NCBI GenBank assembly: GCA_001579985.1
Contig: LRSR01011722.1
Location: 1 to 21,882, forward strand
Direction of reading: 5' to 3'
DNA from: Hypsibius dujardini
Lineage: Eukaryota > Tardigrada > Eutardigrada > Parachela > Hypsibiidae
Length of the DNA stretch: 21,882 nucleotides
Position numbers and translations under genes: made by a program. The notes under the pieces are model-generated. The model searched no databases and was not told the DNA's origin. It was given only the letters and a program-made list of their open reading frames with translations. Below, piece after piece: positions 1 through 10,749 of this stretch (its first letter is position 1; every line of letters begins with the position of its first letter).

Positions 1-415
1 GAGGAATTCAAACGGATAGGTTGCAACAACGACAAACCGACACAAATATACACTGCAAGATAGGCAGGCAGGTAGATAGGGTTGAGAGCTCGAAACATTA
101 AACAGACAAATAAGCAGAGAGATACAAATGACATTCAGACATACCGGCACCAGCATAGCCGACAGACAGACTTACCAACTATGCAATCAGACAAGAGAAA
201 CAGATAGGCAGACAGACAGACGGACAGATAAGCAGATAGACAACCAGAGACAAAAGCAGACAGACACGGACAGCCAGGCAGATAAACAGGCAGATTTAGA
301 AGACATTGAGACCGACAGGCATAAGCTCGACAGACTAACACACAAGTAAAAATACAAGACAGATCCGCAAACATACCAGCAAACATATGGGCAGACAGAC
401 AGACGCACGCCAACA
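1..415. repeat. Imperfect CAGA tetranucleotide tract in KIF20 intron 6
   Basis: GACAGACAGA-type units with many CAGG, CAAA and TAGA variants, densest at about 190-415. It lies just downstream (in minus-strand sense) of the last visible KIF20 exon, so it is intronic. Open frames across it (Asp/Arg/Gln/Thr-rich, or Cys/Leu/Ser-rich on the other strand) are repeat translations, not genes. Confidence 0.9.
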
Positions 416-453
416 AATCATCAGAGCGGCAGAGGCGGCGGTCTCATACTTAC

Positions 454-3400
454 TGGGTAACGAATGCTTCCTTGCCGTTTAATGCGAGTTTGACGAGTTT
501 GACGGTAAAGATGGAGTGGCTGCGGCTAGACGCGTCGTTCAGTTTAGTCATGGCGACGTGGAGATTCTTCCGACCAAGCCCCATGACGTGGTAAGCATCG
601 GCTGCACTGAAGACCGGGACCTCGATCAGTCCTACGGAAATCACAAACGTGGAAGTATTAGACAAATAAAAATGTTCAAAGCGCGAGAAATCATTGCGAT
701 CAATTTTTCTAGTCGGCAAACAAGAACGAGTCACAAATTGCATTACCTCTGGCGTAGCAGGTGTCGCCTTCGTCGGTGATCTTGAGCGTACCGCTACGCA
801 AGGCGCGTCCAGTCTTGACGGCGTTGTTCATGTCGAGAAGGTCGTATGCCACATCCTCGTAGATCTCCACAAACGACACCCACACCTCGTACTTCGCCTG
901 CTCGTCTAGACAGTCGCGATCATGGATCACCTCGTGGTCCATTTCTGAGACGGGCCGGTAGTCGAAAAATCCATGTGAGTCTGGAAAGTGGAGAAAGACA
1001 CAAGACTTTTACACAGCTACCAGTCAATTCATACACAACAGGACTGTCATTCGTATCTGCCTGCCAGCAATTCCAATCTTATGTCTGACTGGTTGCTTGT
1101 CTGCGATCTGTCTGTCTGTCTGCATCTATCAATACCTGTCTGGAATCTGTATGTCTGCCTGCCGGTCTCAGTCTGTCTGTCTGTCCGAAATTGAATGCAC
1201 GCCCGCGTGTCTAGATGAATTTCAGTCAGTCTGCCTGTCTGCAATCTATCTGCTTGTCTATAGGTCTCAATTCCAAACCACTATCTGTCTGTATCTCAAT
1301 TTGCTTGTTTGGATGTCTGCAATTGCAACCCCGTCAGTTAGTCCGTCTGCATATTGGTGTGTCTGCCTGCAATCTCAACCGTCAATTTGCCTGTATATTT
1401 ACCCGTGGACTGGCTGGCCTGACTGTGAAAGTCTTGCGATGAAGCAGAAGACGACGACACCACCACGGGTGCGGGCTCCTTGGGAGCCTTCGGCGCCTTC
1501 TGAGCCAAATAATTCTCCCGCCGGTCCTTGGCCTCCCGCTGCGCCTGGCTGTCCAGTAAGATGATGTCTTCGTACTTGACCGGCTGGTGCTTGCAGCTCT
1601 CACTGACATTCCCACCCAGCGCGGCGAAGATGCGGTCCAGCGCACGTGGCAAAATGCCGGGATTACCCCGCGGACCTGTCAAAAAAATACTTAGCATCAG
1701 CTGATGCAAGCAATTTCAATGGATTCTGTATTTTTTCATTTTCAAATACTAAATATTTTTTCTTTATTTAAAAGCATTTCTTTGATTATTTAAGTCCTCA
1801 GAATTTTTGTGTTGTCCATAACAGCCGAAAAAAGACATACAATTTTGTGCAAGCTAGGAGGCTTTATATAATATTTTTTCTTATTTTAAATATCCTCCAT
1901 TTTTTTTAAAACTGTCGAAATATAGAATATCTTTCATTGTTAGGTGTGAAAAAGCTTTGGAGCCTCATGACTCGGATTAAATATGCTATTATTCTGATTC
2001 TCCTCCTCCAAACAATATTTTAAAAGGCAGCTTTCCTAATTAGAGGACTTATACATCAATAATTTCAAGTTATTTTTATTTTGTTTCTCCAAAATAATTT
2101 AAGAGAGTGAAAAAAGATACTTTTTTCTTAATTACAAAATCCTTAGCTCTTTTCTAGCGTTTTTCTCAGCTTCTCTATAGCTGGATTGACTGTACATACA
2201 TCAATGACTAAACTAAAGTATGTTAATGATATAATCTGGCCGTCTGGCTTAGGCCCCAAAAGATCCACTATCAGTACTTGTAATACTCAGTTCAAGAAAG
2301 ATTGATTTTTCAATTAAAGTTATTATGTAAAGTAATGCAAGTAAACTAATCAAAGTCAGAATCATGGGAAAAAATCTCTGAATGTATTGCAGTTAATTGC
2401 AAATTAGTCTTATTATAGTCGTGCCAAGATTGTAAACCAGGCATCCTGGCGTACACGGACTTGAAAAAAGAATATACGTTTGCGGTGTTATTGTCTGTGC
2501 ATGAGAATGATGGGACAACCTTGGCAACATATTAACACTACATATTCGTAGAGGCAGTACAGGCACCGAAGCAATGCTTTGTAACTGCCTAACTTTCGTC
2601 TACATTCTAAGTTGAGCGTCCTTCAATATGTCTAACTCAAACGAAAACCCATCCAAATCAGCCTCGAAGATCGTCTTCATTAGTCGTGCGGAAACTTATT
2701 TCGGACGGATCCTGTCACAGTACTTCTCCCACGCGTCCCTCACCCCTCGCACCAACCAAGAAAAAGATGACTGCAACCGTCAACTGTTAGACATGTCCTT
2801 TTTGGACGATGACGCGAGGACGGGAGTCTTCAAAGTTTTCGGCACATTCCGTCCGGAGAACTCGCTCAACCCTTACGAACCAAGCAAGCGCCCACCAAGA
2901 GTCCCCGGAGCCGTCGGAATATGTCCCGCAGACAACCTGGCCCAGCTGGGCAAGATGATCGTCGCCGCGGATATATGCATCTTCCATATCTGTGACCATG
3001 ACGGATTGAATGAACTATTCGAGGATACGGTCACTGCGATGGACGTGGCGGCAAATTTAGCCTGTCGAGAGAGGACTCCCAAGACACTTCTTTTGGTCTC
3101 CACGGGGATGACTTGGGCCAATACGAAAAAGCATGGGAGGGAGTTCATCCCGGTGGTGGTTTCTGGAGAGAATGGCGAAAATGCAGACGGTGGTTTGGAG
3201 GAGAGAGAAGAGTGGCCAGGCTTTTGCGAGGAAGAGTTCTGGAGAAGAAAGCCGCACCCAAATTTTCGCAAGCTTTTGGAAATTGAAAGACAGTTTGTGA
3301 AACTAGGTGAGGTGAAGTTGTTCTTACTCTACATGAGAACTTCAAGGTCAAAGCATGTAAATAGGCAAGCCAACAAGCAGGCAAGCAAGCAAGTTGGCAG

Positions 3401-6400
3401 GGAGACGGATAGAAAGACAGACAGTCAAACAGACTGGCCAGCACACGTTTTAGCTGTGTTCATCCACAGGTGAGGATTCGAAAGGTCTAATCAAAGCCGT
3501 CGTAATCGCTTCCGGTGTCATCTACGGATATGGCGAAAACACGTTCCACTGGATGTTCAAAGAAGCATGGATCAACTCATCCGCTGTGCCCATCGTCGGC
3601 AAGGGCCACGTCCACATACCCACCATTCACGCCCGCGACCTCTGCCAAGTGGTCCAAGCCATCTGCCTGACTCCACCCCGCAACCCCTACGTGATCGCGG
3701 TGGACAACGGTAAAGCCACGCTGGAACAAATCGCTCAAGCCATCAGCCAAAGTATATCCGATGGATCCGTCCATCACAAATACCCTGATGAAATGCTATT
3801 AAAGCAGGAGATAACCGCACCGCAGTACGACGTCTTAATGACGGACATTCTTCTCGAACCGACCACCGTTCGTGACGTGATGCGATTCAAGTGGCTGGCA
3901 CAATCCGGCATCCTGGCAGCCATGCCACGACTAGTGGAGGAATATAAGATCATTCGAAATTTACAGCCCTTGAAAGTGGCGGTTTTTGGGCCCCCTTTTT
4001 CCGGTAACATTCCTGCAAACTCAATTAAATAAAATTACACTCACTATGGAAGTTAGACTAAAACTTACAGTAAAATATTTGTCGGTTTCAGCCTTTTGAT
4101 GCATGAAAAAAATAACTGAATGTTTAGTTACTAAAAATTTAACTGGGAAAAGATAAACTTGGACAGCTAATTTGGACTCCAACCAGCAGTACTAATTTCT
4201 GAAAAAGCTAATGAAATATTTACACACAAAATATTCATCTCGAAACACTGAAGTTAAATAACTGCTTTCAACGAAAACTTACTTGAAAGGATTCGTGGCA
4301 ACGTGTAAAATATACCCAAATAAAACTTCTGGTCACGTATTTTTGAAAGAAAAAGAATAAGAACTTAATTGGCCATTGGTAGCGTTGATTGTATTTCATT
4401 TTTGTCACGCCAATTTTTGTTATTGAAGACATGTAAACATATATGTATAGTTAGACCCGACTACTTTTCGCTATAATTTAAACTAATTTTGATTTTAATT
4501 ATTTCTATGAAATCGTTATGCCACTTTCGTGAGTGCATAAATCTTGTTTAAACCAGTTTTAATTTTCACTGAAACTATAATTTTATTTTATTAATTTGAA
4601 TGTTTAATTATACTCCATTTCATTATACTGAGATTTTGTCATCCCTAGGCAAGACCACGGTGGCAAAATCTCTAGCACGTGACTATAAGCTGCACTACGT
4701 CGACGTGAAGGCCCTCTTGAAGAAAGGCATTGAGGAGTTAGAGGCCGTGACGAAGCACGCAGGGAAGGAGGAAGAAGAGCGAAATGTGGCACGAGAAACC
4801 GAAGCGCAGCAGTTGCTAGACTCTATTGAGAGTAGCAAAGAAAAGAACGGCGGCCGCATCGCCGACCATTATATCATGCGTTTTGTGCGGGAGATGCTCA
4901 ACAGTTTGCCCTGTCAGAATCAGGGCTTTGTGTTGGACGGCTATCCGGAGTCGTATGCCGCGGCGAAAGACCTGTTCACGCTGCGACCGCACGCTGGCAA
5001 CGGACACGGGGAGGACGATGGGAGATTTCAGGACCCTGCTGCTGTGCAGGCCACGCACGATCATAGCATAAATCCCGGTACAGTGCTTGAACCTTCACGT
5101 GGTTTAGTAAGCCGTTAAAAGGATCGTGTGAGGTCGACGATTTGTGGGTCAAATTTATTCACCCCGGTGTGGCCTGAATTTCAGATTGCGCTATTCTTCT
5201 CGACGCGCCGGATGACTTTTTAAAACAGGTAAAAGGTCTTTTGGCGACCTTCTTAGACCCATTTCATTGTTTGTGATCCGCCTGTTGGGCCGACGGTTTA
5301 CCCGACCGAGCGTCCGTCCGTCCGTTTGTTTCTGTCTGTGCATCCATCTATTTGCCACATGCCAAACCGTCTGTCCATCAATCCACCCGTTGCTCCGTCC
5401 ATCGTTACATCCGTCCATCAGCCACGATGTTTGTCCAACCGTCAAATTGTCCAGTTATCTAACCAAATGACTGTCCGTACTGCAACCACTGACCTCTCCA
5501 CCCTTCCCTAAGTTTGATTGCAGGTGAGTCCGGCCTTCCGTTCGTATGTTTGTCCCAGGGTGCATTCGTGCTTCCGTATGCATGTCCATCCGTCACGGAT
5601 TACTCATACCTTTTGCCACTGAAAAACGTTGCCTAATGGGGCTGTTTCACATGTAGAGAGTCCTGTCGCATTCCTTTACTCCCACCTCCCCGAAAGAGCC
5701 GCCCATCGAAGTGGCAGTCGTGTTGCGGTTCGCCGAATACAACTACCTCACCACCGACGAGGACAACGTTATCGGCTTCTTCGACGAGACCGACATTCCC
5801 GTCCATGTCATCGACATCACCCAGGACAAGAGCGAAAAAATGGAGAAGACCCTTCACACGGCTATGAAACGCATTGGTCGGCCGCACAACTTCCCCCTTA
5901 CCAAGGCGGAGAAGCTCAGCCAGCTGCGACAGGAAGCTGAAAGGAGGGTCCTCCAGAGCGATCAGGACGCCAAGGAGCAAGCCTTCCGCTCGAAGATCGA
6001 GGAACGCAATAAGGAACGAAGGTGCGCCCAGTGGCGAGCCGAACTGGAGATGGTCTTCACAGAGGAGAAGCAGAAGGAACGCTCCGTCCCCATGAAGCAG
6101 TACCTCATGACGTATATCTTCCCGGTGCTGATCGACGGTTTGACCGCCTGTGTGGTCGCCCGTCCGGCCGATCCGGTCGATTTCCTGGCGGAATTCCTGC
6201 TGAAGCACAGCCGACCATTGTATTTGGAGAACAACATTCCCTTCACAAAAATGACTGCACAGATTATGCGGAAACGCAAGAAACAGGCGGACGCGATCGC
6301 TGTGAAAAAGCGCCTGGCGGAGGAAGAATTGGCTGCGCATGCGTCCGCAGTACCGGTTGTGGAAGAGCCCGAAGCACTCTTACTAATTGTTCCTCCCGTT

Positions 6401-9058
6401 AGTTAGAAACTGTCTTTCGGCAGATTTTGCTGCTAGATGTGTTCAAAGTGACATCTGGTACAATACTCAAAGCTTGGCGCTCAGAGCTTGCAGAATGTTT
6501 CGGTCCTTGAGACAGCGCGCATTAAGCTTTATGTTCCCCTCTCTAGGCTCTGTATTTCGAACCTTGGTGATCGGAAGTCGAGCTTAATATTCATAGTTCC
6601 TCAATCGGGTCTCGCTCGGACTTCGTTGCTTGAGATTCGGAAGCAAAACTCGGTCCACAAATCATCTCAGCGTGAACTACGGACATAACAAGAGGGCAAA
6701 GATAGACATATAGCCATCGGTAATAGGCACAGGCAACGGCAACGTTATGATAGAAAAATGTGCACGCGAAAAAAAGACATCGGCAGACATATATCAAGAC
6801 ACGGACGCCAGTATGGTGAGAAACACAGGTGCAGACAAATATCCCATCCAGTGACACAGGCACTGGTGCAGGATGACAACTACCGCATACATGAGTTCAG
6901 ACACATCAACATAGACATAGGACGGGGGTAATAGTCCATGAGGTGGAATGCGGCGTGGCCTCATCAATTGTTGCACCACTCAGCCGCACTCCGCATCCCT
7001 GCGGGTTCAGGTGCGATCAGGTGGTGCGTCTTCACAAAATTGAGCCTCGCAATATATCGCCAAAATGCTATTATTTCCTGAATAGAGTAAAAATGTCCTT
7101 TGGACAGTATCTGGCCGTATAAATCATGTCAACTTAACTTTATATGCTGCAGATAATTGCCATTATTTTTGCATAAGCAGAATATTTTTAACGTATCTAG
7201 ATAAAAAATGGTCTACCCATTAGGAAACAGACTGAAAACCCGGTTGACTGAATTACCAAAAGTGACCCACAAAAACAATTACCACCGCATTTTCCTCATC
7301 AAACCCGCATTCACATAGCATTCCGTCGTAGTTAAACATTTACATTTACAATTGTTTACCACATTTCGCTTTTCTTCCAAATTATTTATATTGCAATAAA
7401 ATGTTCATAATAACAATTAGATTTATCCACCAAATTAATTTCTTTCATTTTTAAAATAACATTAAAATGTTATTTATTTCGAACAAAATTGTAAGAGATT
7501 AATTGAATTATGTCTTGGGATTTTTAGATTGCCAAGTGTTGAAACTCTCAGCTGTTTTTCTTACCAAGCAAGGTGTAAGTCTTTCCTGAATTCGTGACAC
7601 CGTACGTGAAGATTAGTTGGGAGGTGCCGCCGAGAAACTGCTGAATCGGCTTGTGCATGGTTCGGATGAAGACATCCCGCTGTTGTAGCTCATCACCGAG
7701 AACGTGGGTGAAGTCGTAGCCCACCTTGCCGTCCTGCGAGTTTGCCAGACGTCGGTACAGGTGACTGGCCACCGGCGGGATCAGGGCGATCCCCTTAGCC
7801 TCTGGTAAGACCTTGAAACATCCCTGTAAATCAAAAATCAAATTTCATCAACGTCCCACCTTAAAATATTTTCACTTTTTTCCCATTTGAAATGCCTTTT
7901 CACAATAAGGTTAAAAAACCAATGAAAAATGGCCAGTCCTTTGCCTTCGATTAGTTTTACGAAAAAAAATGAAAAACCGAAATTATAAAAAAAAATGTAA
8001 AGCAATTAAACATGGAAGCAAAGAAAAACCGAAATTATAATAAAGCAATAAAGTATAATGAAACAATAAGAAATAATTAAACTTCAAAAAGCAAATAAAA
8101 AGTGAAATTATAATGGGACCAAACCAGCAATCGATCAATCCATAGAGCCAATTTTCGAAGATCGACCTAATCAATTAATCAACGCAACACTCGAATGGAA
8201 AATTCTTCGTACTGCACCCCAAAAGAAGCCTACCTTATTCTCTCCGCGCGCCACCTCCTGGGGTAGCAGCGGTCGAACTCGAATGAAGCAGTCCATAGCC
8301 TCAGCCTTGGCGATGTGAGAGGCAGACGATGTGAGTCCCTCGTGGTGGTGGTGATGATGACTGCGACCGGTGTCCTCCAGTCGGATCGTCTCAATCATCG
8401 TCTCCTCCATCTTAAAGAGGTTCCCGAGGTTCTTCTTAGTCAGCTTTGTGTCGAGGGTGGTGATGCCGGCGCCGCCGCCGTTAGCGTTCCGCGGCGTTCG
8501 AATAAATGTGCGTCCTCCTTTGGCCGCTTTCTGATTCTCCTTCGGCGTTTCCACCTCCAGCTGCAGGATTACACTTTCATTACTGCCATAAAATTCCATT
8601 GCAATTAGAATTGAAAACCGCGTGACTTTTCACACACGGACACGGAAAAAAAACCAAATTTTAAGCGGCACGTAGTCGCCGGCAGTCCATTTTCAGAATT
8701 TCCCGCGAAACCGCGCGGAAATATAATTTTCGGCAGTGGGGCGCGATGCGGAGCGGAAATTTTAGACGCCTGCGTCAGGATATCCAAATGAAAATGGAGG
8801 TGAAATCGCGGTTAAACTGAATTCCATCAAACCCAATCCCACAGAGGCTCTCTAATTGAAGTTCCAGCGACCAACTCTTTAATTCTATTGGAATTGGAAT
8901 CGTACCTCGAAATTTTCCTGCTCCTCCAACTCGTCCATCAGCAGGTCCTCTTCTCCGGCAGCCAGCTTCTTCAGATCGTCCAGTCGCGGCGGCACAGGCG
9001 GCTCGGCCTGGCATTCGCTCAGGACCTTCTTCTTGGATGACACTTTGGTTTTCGGCAT
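454..9058 (-). CDS. KIF20: KIF20-family kinesin (MKLP2/MPHOSPH1-like), 5' six coding exons, truncated by left edge
   Basis: Plus-end microtubule motor of the kinesin-6 family; relatives act in the central spindle and cytokinesis. Exons in coding order: 9058-8906, 8560-8234, 7823-7565, 1675-1403, 980-747, 631-454. All junctions are GT-AG and phase-consistent, giving about 474 residues. Visible motor motifs are RVRPLLP (about residue 145), the P-loop GVTNSGKT (235-242; the N is typical of KIF20), FVEIYEDVAYDLL (374-386) and switch I NDASSRSH (447-454). The long insertion after GILPRAL, which contains DIILLDSQ, is also a KIF20 trait. Exon 2 has a six-His run (119-124). Switch II and the rest of the motor lie beyond the left edge; the last donor (gtaagt) is at 453-448. 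The weakest junction is exon 1 to 2. An alternative start is an ATG at 8599 reading straight into exon 2. Intron 3 hosts the AK7 gene on the other strand. KIF20A and KIF20B cannot be told apart here. Confidence 0.88.
1060..1400. repeat. Imperfect CTGT/CTGC tract in KIF20 intron 4
   Basis: Degenerate CTGTCTGT, CTGCCTGC and TCTGTATG units fill most of intron 4 (981-1402). In the sense of the KIF20 transcript this reads CAGA, opposite to the tract in the next visible intron at 1-415. Confidence 0.9.
1676..2627. other. AT-rich intron/upstream region, no gene seen
   Basis: Part of KIF20 intron 3 and also the 5' flank of AK7, so the AK7 promoter must lie here. It is strongly AT-rich with many T runs; I see no ORF, RNA gene or clear TATA/initiator motif. 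Confidence 0.6.
2628..6406 (+). CDS. AK7: Adenylate kinase 7 homologue, complete, five coding exons
   Basis: Transfers phosphate between ATP and AMP; AK7 serves nucleotide balance in motile cilia and sperm flagella. Exons: 2628-3306, 3470-4003, 4649-5077, 5185-5228, 5657-6406. Junction phases 1,1,1,0 all agree, giving 811 aa (human AK7 is about 723). The N-terminal part is the AK7 epimerase-like Rossmann region, with AK7-like strings RRRKPHPNF, ASGVIYGYGENTFH and HIPTIHARDL. The kinase part has the P-loop GPPFSGKTT (400-408), split by intron 2, and FVLDGYP (498-504). The usual Arg after DG[FY]P is Glu here. The 44-nt exon 4 supplies LLDAPDDFL. A charged helical stretch (about 645-705) leads to a DPY-30 dimerisation motif (about 706-748, YLMTY, DPVDFLAEFLL). 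The ATG at 2628 has A at -3. The whole gene lies inside intron 3 of the antisense KIF20 gene. I see no clear poly(A) signal close to the stop. Confidence 0.93.
3350..3440. repeat. CAAG/CAGA tract in AK7 intron 1
   Basis: AAGCAGGCAAGCAAGCAAG followed by AGACAGACAG units in the 163-bp intron 3307-3469. The frame stays open through it from exon 1, but the splice sites on either side and the AK7 alignment place it in the intron. Confidence 0.85.
4004..4648. other. AK7 intron 2, AT-rich, nothing else seen
   Basis: Donor gtaaca after TTTTCCG, acceptor ending catccctag before GCAAGACC. The 645 bases are AT-rich without repeats or long frames. The intron interrupts the Gly codon before Lys of the P-loop. 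Confidence 0.85.
5290..5465. repeat. Degenerate CCGT/CCAT/CTGT tract in AK7 intron 4
   Basis: CGTCCGTCCGTCCG then CTGTCTGTG and CCATCC-type units within the 428-bp intron 5229-5656. A more C-rich, diverged relative of the CTGT tracts. Confidence 0.75.
6407..7564. other. AK7 3' flank and remainder of KIF20 intron 3
   Basis: 6407-7045 is of mixed composition, with a CA/GACA-rich stretch (about 6680-6920) that may be a decayed tetranucleotide tract or an old element, and a GC-rich patch near 6940-7035 of unknown nature. 7046-7564 is AT-rich; AATAAA occurs near 7396, far from the AK7 stop. No gene seen. Confidence 0.5.
7971..8074. repeat. Diverged 52-bp tandem duplication in KIF20 intron 2
   Basis: The 18-mer gaaaaaccgaaattataa occurs at 7971-7988 and again at 8023-8040, exactly 52 bases apart. 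The bases after each copy share aaagcaat(t)aaa-like pieces. This fits an old tandem duplication in AT-rich intron DNA (7824-8233). Confidence 0.6.
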
Positions 9059-10650
9059 GACGGCTGCTGGTCTGGAAGGCGGAGAAAAGAAACTACAATA
9101 ATCAACCATTCAACTGCGCAACAGATAGCAAAACTTTCAGAATGGACACTCCAAAACTAACATTTTTCCATTGCTATCATCTCCATGCTAGTATAACTGC
9201 ACCAAAAGATTAATCTCGAACCCAAACATTATCACGAGAGTGGCGGTCGAGATTAAAAAATAACTGGAAAAACATACGACGCCTCAATTTCGGCAATCAA
9301 TCAATCAAGCGAATCAACAACTGAATTCGCAAATTTTCTAGTTCCTATTTCGACATAAATACTAACAACAGTATTCTATTATCAAGATGTCTACGCTCCC
9401 TAAAATTTACGATGGATCTCAAAATGTAAAATTCTCTCTCGAAGAATCAAATCGGTTATCGACCAAATCACTAAAGAAACAGGAAAGAAAATGCAGAGTG
9501 CGTATCCCATCGCCAATCAATCGATCAACTGATGGAAACCAGTCCCGTTGCCTGCAGCTTGATAAATTGACCAGGAATTCGGAAAGCCCACCCCATCTGC
9601 GGCAAAATTGTTATTTATAGATGAATGATAAAACTATTCTTCAGCTTCCCACACGGAAAAAGTGTCTCAACAGTGTAGATTTCGTCGAGAAAAAGTGGGA
9701 TAAAACTTTGGAACAAAATTGTGGCAATCAAGTCAATCAACCACTCACAAACACGGTAAACTCTCATGGCCGTTGCATGCATGTTCCCCAGCCCCAAAAT
9801 GAATTAGTCCCTCAATTTGGTACATTGCTCCTCAAATTAGAGCTTCCCGGCATAAGCTAAAATTTAATTGAAGAAAATGGGGATCGAGCTTACAGGGAAG
9901 ATGGAAAAAAGGGATTCCAATTGCCGAGAAGTGAGTATGTTTACCGGGCGAAAAATCCACTTCTGAAGAAATTCCCGTCGGATGATGGCCAAGGGAAAAT
10001 AAAAAACTATGAAAGTGAAAAGTGGGGAAAGGAAAATAATAGTAATGAGGGAGAAATGCGGGGCCAGAGAAAATAACCCTCCAAATAGCGGTTGTACCTT
10101 TTCAAAAGCAGCACAAACAAAAATTCCACCTAGCCGTTTTGGCTGCGGTATTTTTCCACCAATGAAAATTCAACTAATTGACGCGGCAACCAACCAGGAC
10201 AAAGCCTCAATTTTACCTTTATTTTAATTGGCCATCACAGTGAAAAGTGGGCGGTCCCTTTCAAGCATACAGGAAGATTGATTATATTCCACCGCATCTT
10301 AAGAACGGTGCTTCCCTGGATTCCGGTCCGTTGTTGGCAAAAAAGGATGTAAAAGAGTTATGATCGAGCCCTAAAAAATTTATCGTAGTCCACAATTCTA
10401 CGTTATTTGATTTTCTAGATGTAATGCGCCGATGTGATTCAGGAGATCTCACTAGTCAGTCACAGAAAATTCAGTCAAGAGCAGACCGTTGATTGATTGA
10501 TGGGATCGAAATGTCGTCGAGAAGTCACTCAAATCAACTTTTTTGGCCTTTGCATATGAAATTAAATCGAAACCAATAGCTGGGATTTCCTCGCAAAATA
10601 ACATCCCAGTCCACTAGCTCCATGTTCCATGTCAAGTTCTGTCTGGCACT
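9059..10650. other. Intergenic region 5' of KIF20, no convincing gene
   Basis: It includes the KIF20 upstream region (about 9059-9300) and moderately AT-rich DNA. Dispersed TCAA/GATC-type short units appear (about 9293-9315, 9505-9530, 9725-9745). Short ORFs at 9387-9620 and 9621-9860 show no recognisable motif or exon-like composition, so I do not call them. Confidence 0.55.
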
Positions 10651-10651
10651 T

Positions 10652-10723
10652 CAGGTTCGTTCGTTTGTCTGTCTGTCTATGTGTCTATCTGTCTGTCTGT
10701 CTGGCTGTCTGTCTGTCTGCTAT
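10652..10723. repeat. CTGT tract abutting the transposase remnant
   Basis: TTTGTCTGTCTGTC with CTAT and CTGG variants, ending about 27 bases before the first transposase-like codons at 10750. It may have replaced or expanded within the lost 5' half of the element. Confidence 0.9.
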
Positions 10724-10749
10724 CCTAAACGTTGCATTCGTTTTGTTGC

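Noticed and set aside
135-416. Cys/Leu/Ser-rich frames across CTGT/CAGA tracts (also near 1097-1564, 14007-14454, 17287-17772)
   Set aside because: They are translations of tetranucleotide repeats inside introns or beside genes; all three frames stay open for the same reason.
3307-3473. AK7 exon 1 read straight through into the repeat (281-codon frame)
   Set aside because: The donor at 3307 and acceptor ending 3469 restore the conserved VKLGEDSKG to ASGVIYG continuity; the readthrough is a repeat translation ending in a stop.
5633-6340. 235-codon minus-strand frame
   Set aside because: Exact opposite strand of AK7 exon 5, which is supported by AK7 and DPY-30 similarity; the minus frame has no recognisable domain.
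9520-9535. CTGATGGAAAC-like hammerhead ribozyme core
   Set aside because: The conserved CTGANGA core and flanking stems are not present; I found no complete hammerhead in the window by eye.
9387-9860. Two adjacent plus-strand frames of 77 and 79 codons
   Set aside because: No family resemblance, intergenic base composition and no convincing splice sites.
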